Below are positions 11,182-21,056 of a stretch of 30,927 nt of DNA, one piece after another. The stretch is from Haplomitrium mnioides (lineage: Eukaryota > Marchantiophyta > Haplomitriopsida > Calobryales), in contig JBNGIS010032155.1 in the NCBI GenBank assembly GCA_049999725.1, positions 1-30,927 on the forward strand, given 5' to 3'. The stretch's first letter is position 1, and each line of letters opens with the position of its first letter. A program made the translations under genes and the position numbers. The notes below the pieces were generated by a model, which was given only the letters and a program-made list of their open reading frames with translations, searched no databases and was not told the DNA's origin.

Positions 11182-11670
11182 TGCGAAGAGTGGATAATTA
11201 CAAAAGACCAAAGCTCTAAAGTAGTAACAATTGCAAAAGAAGAAACCATATAAAAAATGTCATCCTTTGTAAAGGGTTCTGAATCATCATGCTTACATTC
11301 TTTAAGGTTATAACCATAAGAAATATCAGTAATAGCTAACGTGAAACAACTTATCACTAAACTCTTCAATTGTTAAGCATTAAACTCCTTGTGGACTTGA
11401 TAATATGCGTTGAGTCTATCAACATAGGACATTAAGTCCTCGTCTTGCTAATCAGAACCTCCTTCTATTGGAAGGGCAGAATTTCTTTTAATTATCCCGC
11501 CTTCCATTCTCTTGCTTTCTAGTAGTGAAGCAGAAAAGCACAAGGTAGGAGACAAGAGTATGGGATTGATCTTCATCAACGGAAGCTTCTTCAACATCCA
11601 ATTTTTTCTACCTTTAGCAGTATACAAAATCATAAATTTGACACTAGTATTAGTTGTTTGCAAAAAAAAT
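11178..11670 (-). pseudogene. DNA methyltransferase-like copy A (N-terminal fragment)
   Basis: The minus-strand segment 11,369-11,178 encodes FTLAITDISYGYNLKECKHD and continues to FVIIHSSQ-stop, parallel to FTLTIADIPYGCNFKECKHD in copy C. The motif IV tetrapeptide reads DISY here, so the catalytic Pro is lost. Upstream DNA (11,380-11,620) matches copy C exon sequence (GATGAAGATCAA, CTACTAGAAAGCAAGAGA and CAACGCATATTATCAAGTCC-like blocks) in broken frames. At 11,178 the sequence switches directly into the DUF7869-like copy 1, so the TRD and the AdoMet-binding half are absent. Confidence 0.75.
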
Positions 11671-11970
11671 GTACTTTTATGTATCAAACTGGCTTACTTT
11701 GAGTGCACAATGCATTAAAAACAAATCTTCTTGTGAGTATTTTACAAAAATTGCTTTCATAATTTCATCTTTCAAAAGCATGAGCATCGCCGAACAAAAT
11801 ATATATAAACAAAACACGACATTCTTCGTTAAAATTTTTGAAAACTAACAATGATTGCAAAAGTTTGCAAAATTTATAAAAACATTCAAGTTTTATCAAA
11901 AACTTTTTAATGTAGAACCCTGAAGTGCTGATGCAAAAGGATTGTTAAAGCAAAATTGTGAAAAGATTGT
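11671..11970. other. Spacer between methyltransferase copies A and B
   Basis: AT-rich DNA with no recognisable coding signal. It lies between the 5' end of fragment A and the 3' flank of copy B. Which unit it belongs to cannot be settled by eye. Confidence 0.4.
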
Positions 11971-11974
11971 TGAA

Positions 11975-12075
11975 GCCTATGCACGCATGAACAAGTACAT
12001 GCACGCACTGTAGAAAAGATACTTGCACATAGGAAGAACTACAACTAACTCGAGCTTGAAAAATTGAAGCCCATA
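11975..12075. repeat. Palindrome-like elements in 3' flank of copy B
   Basis: Degenerate members of the 20-bp palindrome family occur (GCCTATGCACGCATGAAC, GTACATGCACGCACTG, GCCCATACGCATATGGAC). The flank corresponds to 30,300-30,430 beyond the copia insertion, where GTCTATGCTTGCATGGAA is found. Confidence 0.5.
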
Positions 12076-12342
12076 CGCATATGGACAGCTCAAGCGAGCA
12101 CCAACTGCTAAATAATTGGAAGCAGGGAATGCAAAAAGTCATCTAAGAAGAAACAAAAAATGAAAAAGGAAAGTGAACTTCCATGCCAAGATAGACTTCA
12201 TTGCTAATTTAAATAAAAATCAATACGTTTTGCTCAAAAACCATTTTGCGCAGCAAATTGAATGGTGATTAACAGACTTAAACTGGATTGGGAGTGCAGC
12301 AAGATTGAAACTTCAGCAAATTAAATTATGTAAAGAAAATAC

Positions 12343-12348
12343 TTTATT
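12343..12348 (-). promoter_or_regulatory. Poly(A) signal of methyltransferase copy B
   Basis: AATAAA on the minus strand lies about 25 bp after the inferred stop of copy B. The same ATAATAAAGTATTTT context follows the right end of the large copia insertion (30,179 onward), where it belongs to copy C. Conservation between the paralogues supports a functional signal. Confidence 0.6.
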
Positions 12349-13001
12349 ATGTATAGAAATTACATCACCCTCATGCTACAACTATATCCTCGTCACAAGG
12401 AATTGTCTCATCTAAGTCAATGGGTGAGAGCTTCAGCATCTACAGCCGCAAGAGAATCCTTCTGAGACTTTCCAGTCCCAGAGATGGCAACAAAATCACC
12501 ATTATCACCTATAGTACCAAGAGGAACAAGTTCCTTGTGGTAGGCATATACTATGTGCAATTTCGTCACGTCGGATGGCAAAGAAGCCATCATCAAAACT
12601 CTTTGAGGAATGTAAATATACTGGCGTCTATCATATTTCACAACGATGCAATTTTGCATTAGCTTCAAAGCACACGCTAGGCTTGTGTCAGACCCAGAGC
12701 AAAGATGTAAGATTCAATCTTGCTCTCTTGATAAATGGTCAATAAAAATATGTAAAGAGCCTGGGGCTTTTGATAAACATTCACAGAAGCATCATCTCTT
12801 GGTTGTTTAAGTTTTGCCAATACCACAGGACAACTAAACACACTACACATAATTTTCCGAGGACAACCACTCGCATCAGTGGATTGCAAATTGAACAACC
12901 TCATGCTCCTCTTTCCCTCCTTTTTCCAGTAGCCTATAGTCCAATACTTGTGAGTGTGAGCAATTCTTGGACCATCGGAATGATGAATATTGCTTTTGTT
13001 C

Positions 13002-13100
13002 TTGTAGAAAAAAAAAACAAACAAATCAAACACTTGAAACAAAGTGTAGGAAAAATAAACAAAGTAAACTAGAAAACCAAAAAATAAAAAAAGAACTCAC
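13002..13100 (-). other. Small intron of methyltransferase copy B
   Basis: The donor GTGAGT is at 13,100-13,095 on the minus strand. The acceptor should end at 13,002, where copy C has CAG but this copy has CAA. Length is 99 bp against 97 bp in copy C (21,613-21,709), and the flanking exon sequences align. Confidence 0.65.
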
Positions 13101-13769
13101 TAGATGTCATGGTCAATGGCACAACAAACCTCCAGAAAAGCATCCTCGACGATCCCAAATTGTTGCAAAGAATGTATTATCACAAAAGATCAAAAATCCG
13201 AAGTCATGATTGCCACAAAAGAGGAAACCATATCAAAAATGTCGTCTCTAGAAAAGGTTCAGAATTATCATGCTTGGATTTCTTAAGGTTGCAACTATAA
13301 GGAATATCTGCAATGGCCAAAGTGAAACATCTAGGTTTCACAAATCCTTTCAACTAACAAGCATAGGACTCTCCGTGGACTTGGTAATATACCACAATGA
13401 GTCCATCAACGAAGGACAGTAAGTCATCGTCTTTGTCTCTCTAAACTCCATCAATTGGAAGGGCACTAGCATCATTTTTTTGCCTTGATTTCCACTCTCT
13501 AGCTTTCAAGCAATGAAGCATACAAGCAGGAGGGTAGGAAAAAAAGTTGGGGGCTGGTCTTGATTATCTAGGGCTTCTTCGCCTCTAATAATTTTCTCTC
13601 TTTTGTAGTTGTTGTCAATTTTATGGCAAGCTTCCATTTAAATGTTTTGTCCCTCTCCACTCAGCAAAAACAGAAAAAAAAATTAGAGGAGACAATAAAA
13701 AAACGTTAACACTTTAGAGAGGAAGACAATTTGAGCAAAGACCTTGGTGGTAAAACTAAGATTGACTGC

Positions 13770-13975
13770 AATCCATACTTGCATGGGCATTGAAGTCCAT
13801 GGACGTAGGGACTTGGATTCCAGACGCACATGAACTTCAAAGTCCATGCGCGCATGGATAATTTGTCCAGGCGCTTAGAGACTTTAAGTCCCTACGCGCA
13901 TAGACTTCAATGTCCATGCGAGCATGGACTTCAAAGTCCATACGAGCATGGATGTTGCAGTCCATGTGCAGAAAA
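13770..13975. repeat. Palindrome array in intron 2 of methyltransferase copy B
   Basis: About seven imperfect units in 200 bp, for example AAGTCCATGCGCGCATGGAT, AAGTCCCTACGCGCATAGAC, ATGTCCATGCGAGCATGGAC and AAGTCCATACGAGCATGGAT, joined by TTCAA/TTGAA linkers at roughly 30-bp spacing. It lies entirely within the inferred intron between E2 and E3. Confidence 0.8.
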
Positions 13976-14369
13976 CTAGAGACTCAAAATAAATTTCATT
14001 TTAATAAAACACAATCTACAATAAAGTCAATGCAAATCTAGACAAATAAATGTTAAGTGGAAAAAACTAACTTATCAAAAGCTTCTCAAAACTCGATTAA
14101 AATGCAGCCATCTTTGACTCCTTAGTGTGGAGAGGGTACTCCTCTCTTGCTCCTTCCAAGTTGCTGCAATAAACTTTGGAGCAGAAATATTTCACCATCA
14201 TTGCCAAAACTTTATGTTTCTCTGCCTCGTGAGACATTTCATCCAATGAAAACATTGTGAATTGAAAAAAAAAACAAAAAAAAATGATCAAACATGTTAA
14301 GCAAAAAGTCTCCAAATGTTTACAAAGAGTAGAATTGTATTTAACATTCAGTCTAAGAAAAACTTACTC

Positions 14370-14475
14370 GGAACTTATGCACGCATGTACTTGAAAATGT
14401 GAGTCAAGGCGCGCATGGACTCACAAGTCCAAACGTGTGGGGACTCCAAGGTCCATGCGCGTATAGGGTTCCGAG
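14370..14475. repeat. Palindrome array in intron 1 of methyltransferase copy B
   Basis: Units include CTTATGCACGCATGTAC, GTCAAGGCGCGCATGGACT, AAGTCCAAACGTGTGGGGAC and AGGTCCATGCGCGTATAGGG. They lie just inside the donor of E1 (14,520) and upstream of E2. Confidence 0.75.
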
Positions 14476-14879
14476 TAAGTCAAGAAAGAAAGCCAAAGAG
14501 AAAGGGTTTTCAAATCTTACCTTGCCATCTTCCTTTTCCATTTGAAGATGCTTGGCAAAGATGTCCATCTCCTTCATCTCGGAAAATGCAAATCGTTTGT
14601 GAGATGTCTTGTACAGGGTAATGGCATTGTAGGACTGCACAAGCAGCCTAATGTGGGCTCATTGGCCCTCTCTTATCATTGTGGTTTGGACAACAAGGCC
14701 CATGTTGAATTTCTCACCTTCCTCAGCAAAAAGATAAAGGTGTTGACCAGAATCTTTCAAGAATCCACAATTTACAAGCCAATCTCAATCTAATTTTTTG
14801 GGCTTCAGAGCCTTGATAACATCCAAATACTTGTAAGGCTTCAGCTGAGGAGGTGTGGAACATTGACTTCTGATGCCAT

Positions 14880-15334
14880 TTTCTTGAAACTGAAAACTGG
14901 TAGAATTTGAGGCAAAAAATCTTGTGAGCAAAAATTTGAAAAAATAAAAAGGCTAAAAATGGCAAAATAACAAGGAAATGCAAAAATATGATGACAAGAA
15001 AATAAATATTAGAAATTGAACTCAAGACAATGGAAAGAAACTTTCCATTGACGCTCTTTTTATATATTAATTTTAAAAATACTTTTTCCCACCAAAAATG
15101 ATTCGCAGAGCTCTTGACACGTAGGTTTACATGGTGCAAATAAAGGTTGGTATATAAAGCATCACTTGTTTTCATCTTTCCAATTTCTCTTTTCAATTTC
15201 TTCACAAAAAGTTCCCAATTTGGTCGTTTTGTAGAAATTTCCTTAAAAACCCATATTTTAGGTAGGCAGTTAGAGGTTGACAATATTTGTTAAAATTGTT
15301 TCTTCAAATAGTTCATGTTAAGTGAGCTTTATCA
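14880..15334. promoter_or_regulatory. Divergent promoter region between the two genes
   Basis: This 455-bp gap separates the inferred ATG of methyltransferase copy B (14,879, minus) from the inferred ATG of the DUF7869-like gene (15,335, plus). A plus-strand TATATAAA box lies at 15,151-15,158, about 175 bp before the plus ATG. A minus-strand TATATAAAAAG lies at 15,066-15,056, about 180 bp before the minus ATG. The two TATA boxes are about 85 bp apart and face outwards. No palindrome copies were seen inside the gap. Confidence 0.55.
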
Positions 15335-15554
15335 ATGGCTAGAGTTTTTATGGGCAAGAAGAGGTTGGAATTCAAAGACTCATTATCACAAAAAAGTGTT
15401 ACTTTTGACAAGCAGGTTGAGATTTGTTCAAACCACAATTCTTTGGAGTTCAGCAATGGACTACCAAAAGCTTCAAGTGTGATGGCGAGTATGTTGGGAA
15501 AAAAGATGGCTTCTATTGAATCAGATAGCTCCACTCAATAAGATCAAGAAGGTG

Positions 15555-15610
15555 AATGCTATACATGCATAGGATCAAGGACTGAATCCTATGCACGCAT
15601 AGGGTCAAGG
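15555..15610. repeat. Palindrome units near the start of the DUF7869-like gene
   Basis: Two units, TGCTATACATGCATAGGATC and AATCCTATGCACGCATAGGG, sit about 220 bp after the ATG of copy 2. The surrounding reading frame is broken, so either this is inserted DNA or a further intron is present. Confidence 0.65.
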
Positions 15611-17028
15611 AGTGAACCCAATACGTAGGATTAAAGAGTGGACAACTTATATGCAAAAGATCAAAGAGGAAACCCAATGCTTGCAGAGAATTCAAGAAAC
15701 AAACTTCTGCAAGCACAATATCTTTTTTGCCGATCAAGTGGTCAAAGTTGAATCTTTCTTTAGACTACTCCAACAGATGAATAGAAAGACAATCAATTCA
15801 TAATTTCCAAATGGGTGTGGACCTCTCTTCGTCCTCATTTGAAGAAGACCTTAATATTCACGATCAAAGTGTGTTTATTCAAAACACAAAAAACATGCAA
15901 TCTATAGATGGTTTCAATTTTAGAGATGAATCGATATCTCTGATAGAACCACTCAAACAACGAGTGACTTCAATTCAAGTTGGACCTTGCAATGAGATTG
16001 GAAAATCTCAAACAAACTGAATTATTTTGGGGGAGTCTTCAGACAATAGTTCGGGAAATGATTCTAGCACAGAATCTCAATCAATCAATATTTTGTTGGA
16101 GTTATCGCCAAGGGCATCAATCATATTACAAAAATATTTTCTAATAATCAAGATATTGATTAAGATTCAGTTTTAGAATGGTGCAGCTCTCTCATTCCTC
16201 AAAGAGTATGTAATCATTTGAAAATGTTTTGTGAAGAAACAAGCAGTATTTACTATGATGATCAAGATCTTCACGACAATGAACCGTCTCTGATTGTTGG
16301 ATTTGCCTACAGACTAAATCGATCGTCACAATTTAAGAATTCTTTGTCTGGGCCAAAACCCAAACGGGTAAACACCTTACGTGAAAATTCTTTGCGGAAA
16401 GTCCCTCTTGACAAGAGCTTTGTGAAGAAAAAGCTTGATCCAATGTCAATTTCTAAATTGAAGAGAATTTTATGTTGTCAAACAAATTTCTTGTCGTTTT
16501 GTAAGACAGATTTTTTGAAAGCTGTGAGAGAAACGTATTTTCGACAAAGCATGTAGAATCGAGATATCACATTGCAGTAAGGAACACCAAGATAAGACTC
16601 TGATGTTGACAATTGGTTTACTTTGCCTAGAAATACTGTTGTTTGTAGAAGAGCCTTCAAATTAAAATTATCAGTAGGGAATAATAGAATCCAAAAGATG
16701 CAAAATCTCAAAACACTAGTCTTATAGGCATTTTTAGAAAAGGAGAATTATCCGCTAAAGGAGTGTTTGTGCGTGAGTGGATGAACAATTTTTTTCCAGG
16801 ACACTACGAGAGAATGCCCACTCACAAATTTTATAACTTGCCCAATAATTTTACAAAGTGGGAAGCTTATGACTACTACACAACTTATTTGAAAGAGAAA
16901 AATCCCCATTATATTCTTAGTTTCTTAGGTTTCACAAAACATTGGAGAACTCATTTCCCAAACCGTTTGTGAAACATGCAAAGAAATAAAATCATTACGA
17001 GAAAAATCCGTCTTGGAGTCTGACAAAG

Positions 17029-17875
17029 GTAACAAATTTCTTCTCTTTTGAAACCTTTGGTTAATCCATGCTCATTTTTCTAGACTGACAACTTAGTTCT
17101 AGAGATGTTTTTTTTTCTCAACTTAGTACTAAAAGATATTTGTTTTGTTAAGTTGTTCAGCAAAGAAGATTTGAGTCGAATGATTCTTAGCAACTTGAGT
17201 TGTAAGAAGAGAGTCTATGCTTGCATAGGGTATGTTGTTTTTATTTTGAATCCAAACCTTGTCTACAATCAAATAAAGCAAGGAAATGAATCTGATTCTT
17301 GGTGGTGACCTTAGCCTTGCAACAAGCTTTGCTTTTATTGCTTTGAATTAAGAGCCTTTTGCAAGAAAAACAACACCAAGAACTATTTTTGTTGTTCGCA
17401 AATCCTATACGCGCATAGGATTTATTCTTGTTTCTTTTAAAACTAGTCGCGACAACAGTCAAAGCAAGTCATAGTATTGGTGTTGTTGCTTTGGTCCTAT
17501 GCGCACATATGATCAATTCTTGTCTCCACTCATCCTATGCGTGCATAGGATGTGTTCTGGTTTTTTTAATCTTTTGCGAACAAAGAATCCAAGCTACTTT
17601 TGAAACTCTAGTTCCAATTTGTGACTATTTGTTAGCAAATCTTGTTTTTCTACTTTAAAAAATTTTGTTTACTTTAAGTCAACTATATTTTTCTTTATTT
17701 AAAATACCTAAAGTTTATTTTTAATCTTTAAAAAAAATCCACTTCTACCAATCCAAACATTTGTTTAAGATGATTTGAATATTTTTAGTACATTAGGTTG
17801 TCTTTTGGAGTTCCAAAAATCTACATATGTTGTATTGAACTATTTTTATATCTTTTGTGCTTTGTGATGATGTAG
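17029..17875 (+). other. Intron of DUF7869-like copy 2
   Basis: The donor is GACAAAG|GTAAC and the acceptor GATGTAG|TCAAAT. Joining them gives GAC AAA G+TC AAA, a phase-1 intron that places the Cys-x2-Cys helix segment directly before YSRQLFFHHDQQMKER in frame. Length is 847 bp. It is AT-rich and carries palindrome units at 17,213-17,550. Copy 1 starts its homology at 17,879, almost exactly at this acceptor. Confidence 0.75.
17210..17552. repeat. Palindrome units in the DUF7869-like gene intron
   Basis: AGTCTATGCTTGCATAGGGT at 17,211, AATCCTATACGCGCATAGGA at 17,401, GGTCCTATGCGCACATATGA at about 17,493 and CATCCTATGCGTGCATAGGA at about 17,530. The CGCG/CGCA core with CCTATG arms is the T/A variant of the CCATG-arm units found in the methyltransferase introns. 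Confidence 0.75.
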
Positions 17876-17878
17876 TCA

Positions 17879-20140
17879 AATATAGTCGCCAATTGTTTTT
17901 TCATCATGACCAACAAATGAAAGAAAGAACAAAGCTTGCAAACCATCGAAGAAAATGTTACGCCGATGGTCAAAAGTACTTGGCAGCTATCATTGATGGA
18001 ATGGATCAGAAGAAAGTTGCGATTCCACACTGGTCGTTGCCACTAAAAAACATTGATAGAGATTATTTTGTGGGTGTGCATGTTGTTGGTGTCTTAATAT
18101 TCAATCATGCTCTTTCTTTGAGGGTCTTCTTAACCTACAGAAACTTGAGAAGCAATTCTAATTTGACAGTTATTATGTTCAACAAAATATTATGTGACTT
18201 TGAAGGGTCGTTTCCTCCAACTTTGTATCTTCAGTTGGACAACACGACACGAGAGAATAAGAATTCTATCTTATTTGGATATCTTAGTCTTCTTGTTGCC
18301 AAAAATGTTTTTCAAAAAATCAAGGTGGGATTTCTCATGGTTGGCCATACTCATGATCAAATCGATCAAGTGTTCAACTGATTCTCGAAATGTTTGAAAC
18401 ATGTCAAAGCTTTCATGATTATGAGTTTTAGCAATGCGCTTCAATTATCCTATAATCCTAAACCTCATGAGACTTCAAAATGTTTCTACAACAACGTCCC
18501 TCTCTAGTTTAAAGGATATATAATATTATCTTTAATCAGCATTTCAAGTTCCAGTTGAATGATTCCAAGGCAAAGATTTGGAGCAAACAATTTTCAATAG
18601 ATGAACTTTGGTTACATTTGGATAGTATTTGTCAACTCAAGTGCCTACTTGAAGTGGACAGAGAAATTTTGAGTTCAATATTGATTCCTCTCAGGGCATA
18701 TTCTGAAATCAAAAGATCTCAAAAGGAAGAATGAGAAGTTGATGCCGAGAAAGTGGTCTTTGCAATAAAAGACAACATAAGTGAGAACTGCTACAAGTTC
18801 TTTAAAGATTTTGATATTCAATGGTGGAATGACCTTTTTCTTGCCTAACAAGAGATTGCGGCCTACATCCTTGAAAAAAAAAGACGATGACTCAAAGCAA
18901 AATTTACCTTTCCACTTTTACAATTGTCGAACACTTGTAATGATTCTCTTCTTACACCAAAATATTTGATTTTCTTCTTACACAAAAAGCCAATTGAGGA
19001 AAACCACTCCAGCTACAATTAAAGCAAATCTATTTGAGTACAAAAGACAAAAAACCCTCAATCCTGATATTTTTCAAAGAGATTCAATCATTGTCATTAA
19101 CATTGAGACAGATCAAGTAAATCTTGATGAATCTTCTGAAGCTGAATCCAAAAAAGTCGAGACAAGTGACTAAAGTAATTTAAAAGTTTTATTATATATG
19201 GTATAATTTTAAGTATATTATAATTTAAGATTATTATTTTATAAAGTACGTGAGAATGTTATGAAGCAAATTGTTGAATTTATCTGCCACCTTGAACTTT
19301 TTATTGTAAATCATTCCAAGTTAAATGTTATTCTCTGTAAATGAAACTAAAATCTTTAGTTAATATTTTCATTTGTCTTGTAAAATATTTTCTTCTCCAA
19401 AATGTAAGTATGTTGTTTCCAACTTTAGTTCTTGCTAGAAGAGTTTAAGGTTATTGTATCGCTGAAGCATTTGCCCAAATTGACTACTTTTTTTTGCTTG
19501 AAAGGACTTTGATGTGTAACTTAAAACCTTAACCGCGCTTTGACTGAGATGTAAAGCTTTGTACCCATTTGACTTTTAGATTCTGAATTAGAAAACAAAA
19601 TATTTTGCGTGCGTAGAGGTTGTTGTGAAAAATAGAACATTTACCGTTTGTATCATTGGTTGTAGTAGTCTGAACCCTATACGCGCATAGACTTTGATTC
19701 GCAAGTCAAAACATTGTGCATACAAAACCTCTTATGCAAAATCTAAAACCTAGATTCTTGTCAATTTTTGTTGTAGAGTGTTAAGATGGTGAGTTCGAAT
19801 TCCTATGCGCACATAGACTTTGGGGTGGAAGTCCAAGCCTTTGACTAGTTCTACTTCTCATATACAACCATCATGCTTCTATATTCAAAGAGTACCGATT
19901 ACAATTTAGTTTTTACACAAGTCATAGACTCTTTTGTAGAACTTCAAACCTTTGTTTGGTTGAATCAAGTCTAAAACTTGGAGATGTTTCTTGTTTACAC
20001 TCTTAATTTAATCTCCTTAGCCACTGCCTTTTGAATTCTAAACTATGATTCGTTTGTGTATATGGTTTGTTGAATTATGAAAAAATTTTAAATGTTGAAA
20101 CCTTTTTTTTAAGCCTACTTTAACTTTTGTATGGATGGAT
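17879..20140 (+). repeat. Right arm of 2.2-kb inverted duplication
   Basis: It pairs with minus-strand 8,930-11,181 and covers exon 2 plus the 3' flank of the DUF7869-like gene. Conserved noncoding blocks extend about 950 bp beyond the stop codon, to near AAACCTTTTTTTT at 20,100. Each arm carries its own small indels, so the duplication is not recent. Confidence 0.8.
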
Positions 20141-20682
20141 TTTCAGCTACAAACGAAAGCTTCTTTCTTTCTTGAACTTCAAAATAGAGCTTCTAAATCC
20201 AGGGAATGTTTTTTTTTGTTGGTTTTTGTGTCTATGATTGCAAACTCATTCCCTTGACTTCTAGATCGCTTGGGCTTTTCTTTATATTTTGTTATTGTTT
20301 TCCAATAAAAACATTTCAAAGAGCACCATGTTTATCCACGCATAGAGTTTGTGCAATCAAACATATTTCAAAATAGTTCCTTGTAGCGTGGATTTCAATT
20401 TTGGGCTTCAAATTGTAGTCAATGATAAATGCCATTTTGTTTTTGGAAAACTTACCATAATTTTTATACTTTTCATCAAATTCAAGTTTTCCAATATTTT
20501 CACAAAAAATAATAATTTTGTTTGATTTTACATAACAAAAATGACTCTCTCTCTCTATCATGCATGTTGAAACGACCAAAAGCAAACCTCAAAAACTCAT
20601 GTACTTTTTGTTTTTAAAAAATAACCTCGTTTTTTTTCTGTTTTTTGAGCTCAAAACCCACAATTTTTTCAAAGCAAAATGT
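19174..20682 (+). other. 3' flank of DUF7869-like copy 2
   Basis: No gene is seen in this 1.5-kb stretch. The first 950 bp are paralogous to the flank of copy 1. Palindrome units occur at 19,604-19,820 and a half unit at 20,332-20,345. A CT microsatellite lies at 20,545-20,557 and a T-rich segment at 20,590-20,670. A short minus-strand frame at 20,316-20,585 shows no recognised domain. Confidence 0.55.
19604..19820. repeat. Palindrome units in 3' flank of copy 2
   Basis: AACCCTATACGCGCATAGAC at about 19,674 and ATTCCTATGCGCACATAGAC at about 19,799, with a half unit GCGTGCGTAGAGG at 19,607. The second unit corresponds to AGTCTACGCACACATAGGAA at 9,237 in the inverted arm, so it predates the duplication. 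Confidence 0.65.
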
Positions 20683-21056
20683 TCTTGTTTTGAGTAGCCT
20701 ATTACTAGTTAAAAGTAATGGCTGTTGTAAGTGTTTCTTCTTTTTTCAATTATGATCTTTCACTTGTTTTTAGTTTGCTTTAGAAGGTTCAAGACTCCAT
20801 GCGCGCATGGACTCTCAAGTCTCTGCGTACAAAGTCTCTTGAGTCTATGCGCAGATAGACTTCTGAGAGTACATGCGTGCATTGAGTGAAGAGTCCATGC
20901 GTGCATGGACTGGCAAGTCACGCGATTAAAGTCTCTCGAGTCCTTGGGAGAATGGACTCAAGAGTCCATGCGCGCATAGCAACTTAATCCCTTGTCAATT
21001 ATTCAAAGTTTTTGTTTTTGAATTTAGTCTAACTTGGTTCTCTACTTTTCTTACAG
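20683..21056 (+). repeat. Partial intron with palindrome array before methyltransferase copy C
   Basis: It begins with the sequence shared with the window start and ends at a good acceptor, TTTTCTTACAG|AGC (21,056). Within 20,794-20,985 are about six palindrome units, including GACTCCATGCGCGCATGGAC, GAGTCCATGCGTGCATGGAC and GAGTCCATGCGCGCATAGCA. It corresponds to intron 2 of copy B (14,064-13,655), which also has an array. Exons 1 and 2 are not present upstream, so copy C starts inside this intron. Confidence 0.7.

Larger units (their letters stand above)
12371..14879 (-). pseudogene. Beta-class DNA methyltransferase-like gene, copy B (most complete)
   Basis: Inferred exons on the minus strand: E1 14,879-14,521 (ATG at 14,879, donor GGCAAG|GTAAGA), E2 about 14,255-14,065, E3 13,654-13,101, E4 13,001-12,371. 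E1 reads YLDVIKALKPKK then GQHLYLFAEEGEKFNMGLVV and SEMKEMDIFAKHLQMEKEDG. E2 reads MSHEAEKHKVLAMMVKYFCS. E3 holds FVKPRCFTLAIADIPYSCNL (DIPY = motif IV). E4 holds RIAHTHKYWTIGYWKKEGK, VNVYQKPQALY, a damaged DLCSGSGT-like motif near 12,700-12,680, and NCIVVKYDRRQY. The order motif IV, then target-recognition region, then FxGxG motif is that of beta-class amino-methyltransferases. Several frameshifts, internal stops and a mutated E4 acceptor (AG to AA) kill it. Divergent from the DUF7869-like gene. Confidence 0.7.
15335..19173 (+). pseudogene. DUF7869-like putative transposase, copy 2 (most complete)
   Basis: Exon 1 (15,335-17,028) starts MARVFMGKKRLEFKD; conserved pieces are the Cys-containing CCQTNFLSFCKTDFLKAVRE (16,465-16,525), a NTVVCRRAFK-like segment near 16,630, VREWMNNFFPGHYERMPTHK (16,766-16,825), LPNNF, FTKHWRTHFP and a CETCKEIKSLREKS Cys-x2-Cys segment ending at the donor. 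Exon 2 (17,876-19,173) is open to 18,381: YADGQKYLAAIIDGMDQKK (Asp at 17,995), LQLDNTTRENKN (Asp at 18,238), VGHTHDQIDQVF (Asp at 18,364), then FAIKDNISENCYKFF near 18,760. These three blocks match what I recall of DUF7869 proteins; reading the acidic residues as a DDE/DDD-type catalytic triad is my inference. Numerous stops and frameshifts in exon 1 and after 18,381 make it a pseudogene. Confidence 0.7.

Noticed and set aside
13770-13975. Palindrome array as a rho-independent-type terminator or CRISPR
   Set aside because: The setting is a plant intron, repeats are palindromes with short near-identical linkers rather than unique spacers, and the same motif recurs in several introns and flanks.
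14723-15283. 186-codon minus-strand open frame over the divergent promoter and exon 1
   Set aside because: It is in a different frame from the conserved exon 1 peptide and is low-complexity (Phe/Leu/Ile). It spans the TATA region, so it is a shadow frame.
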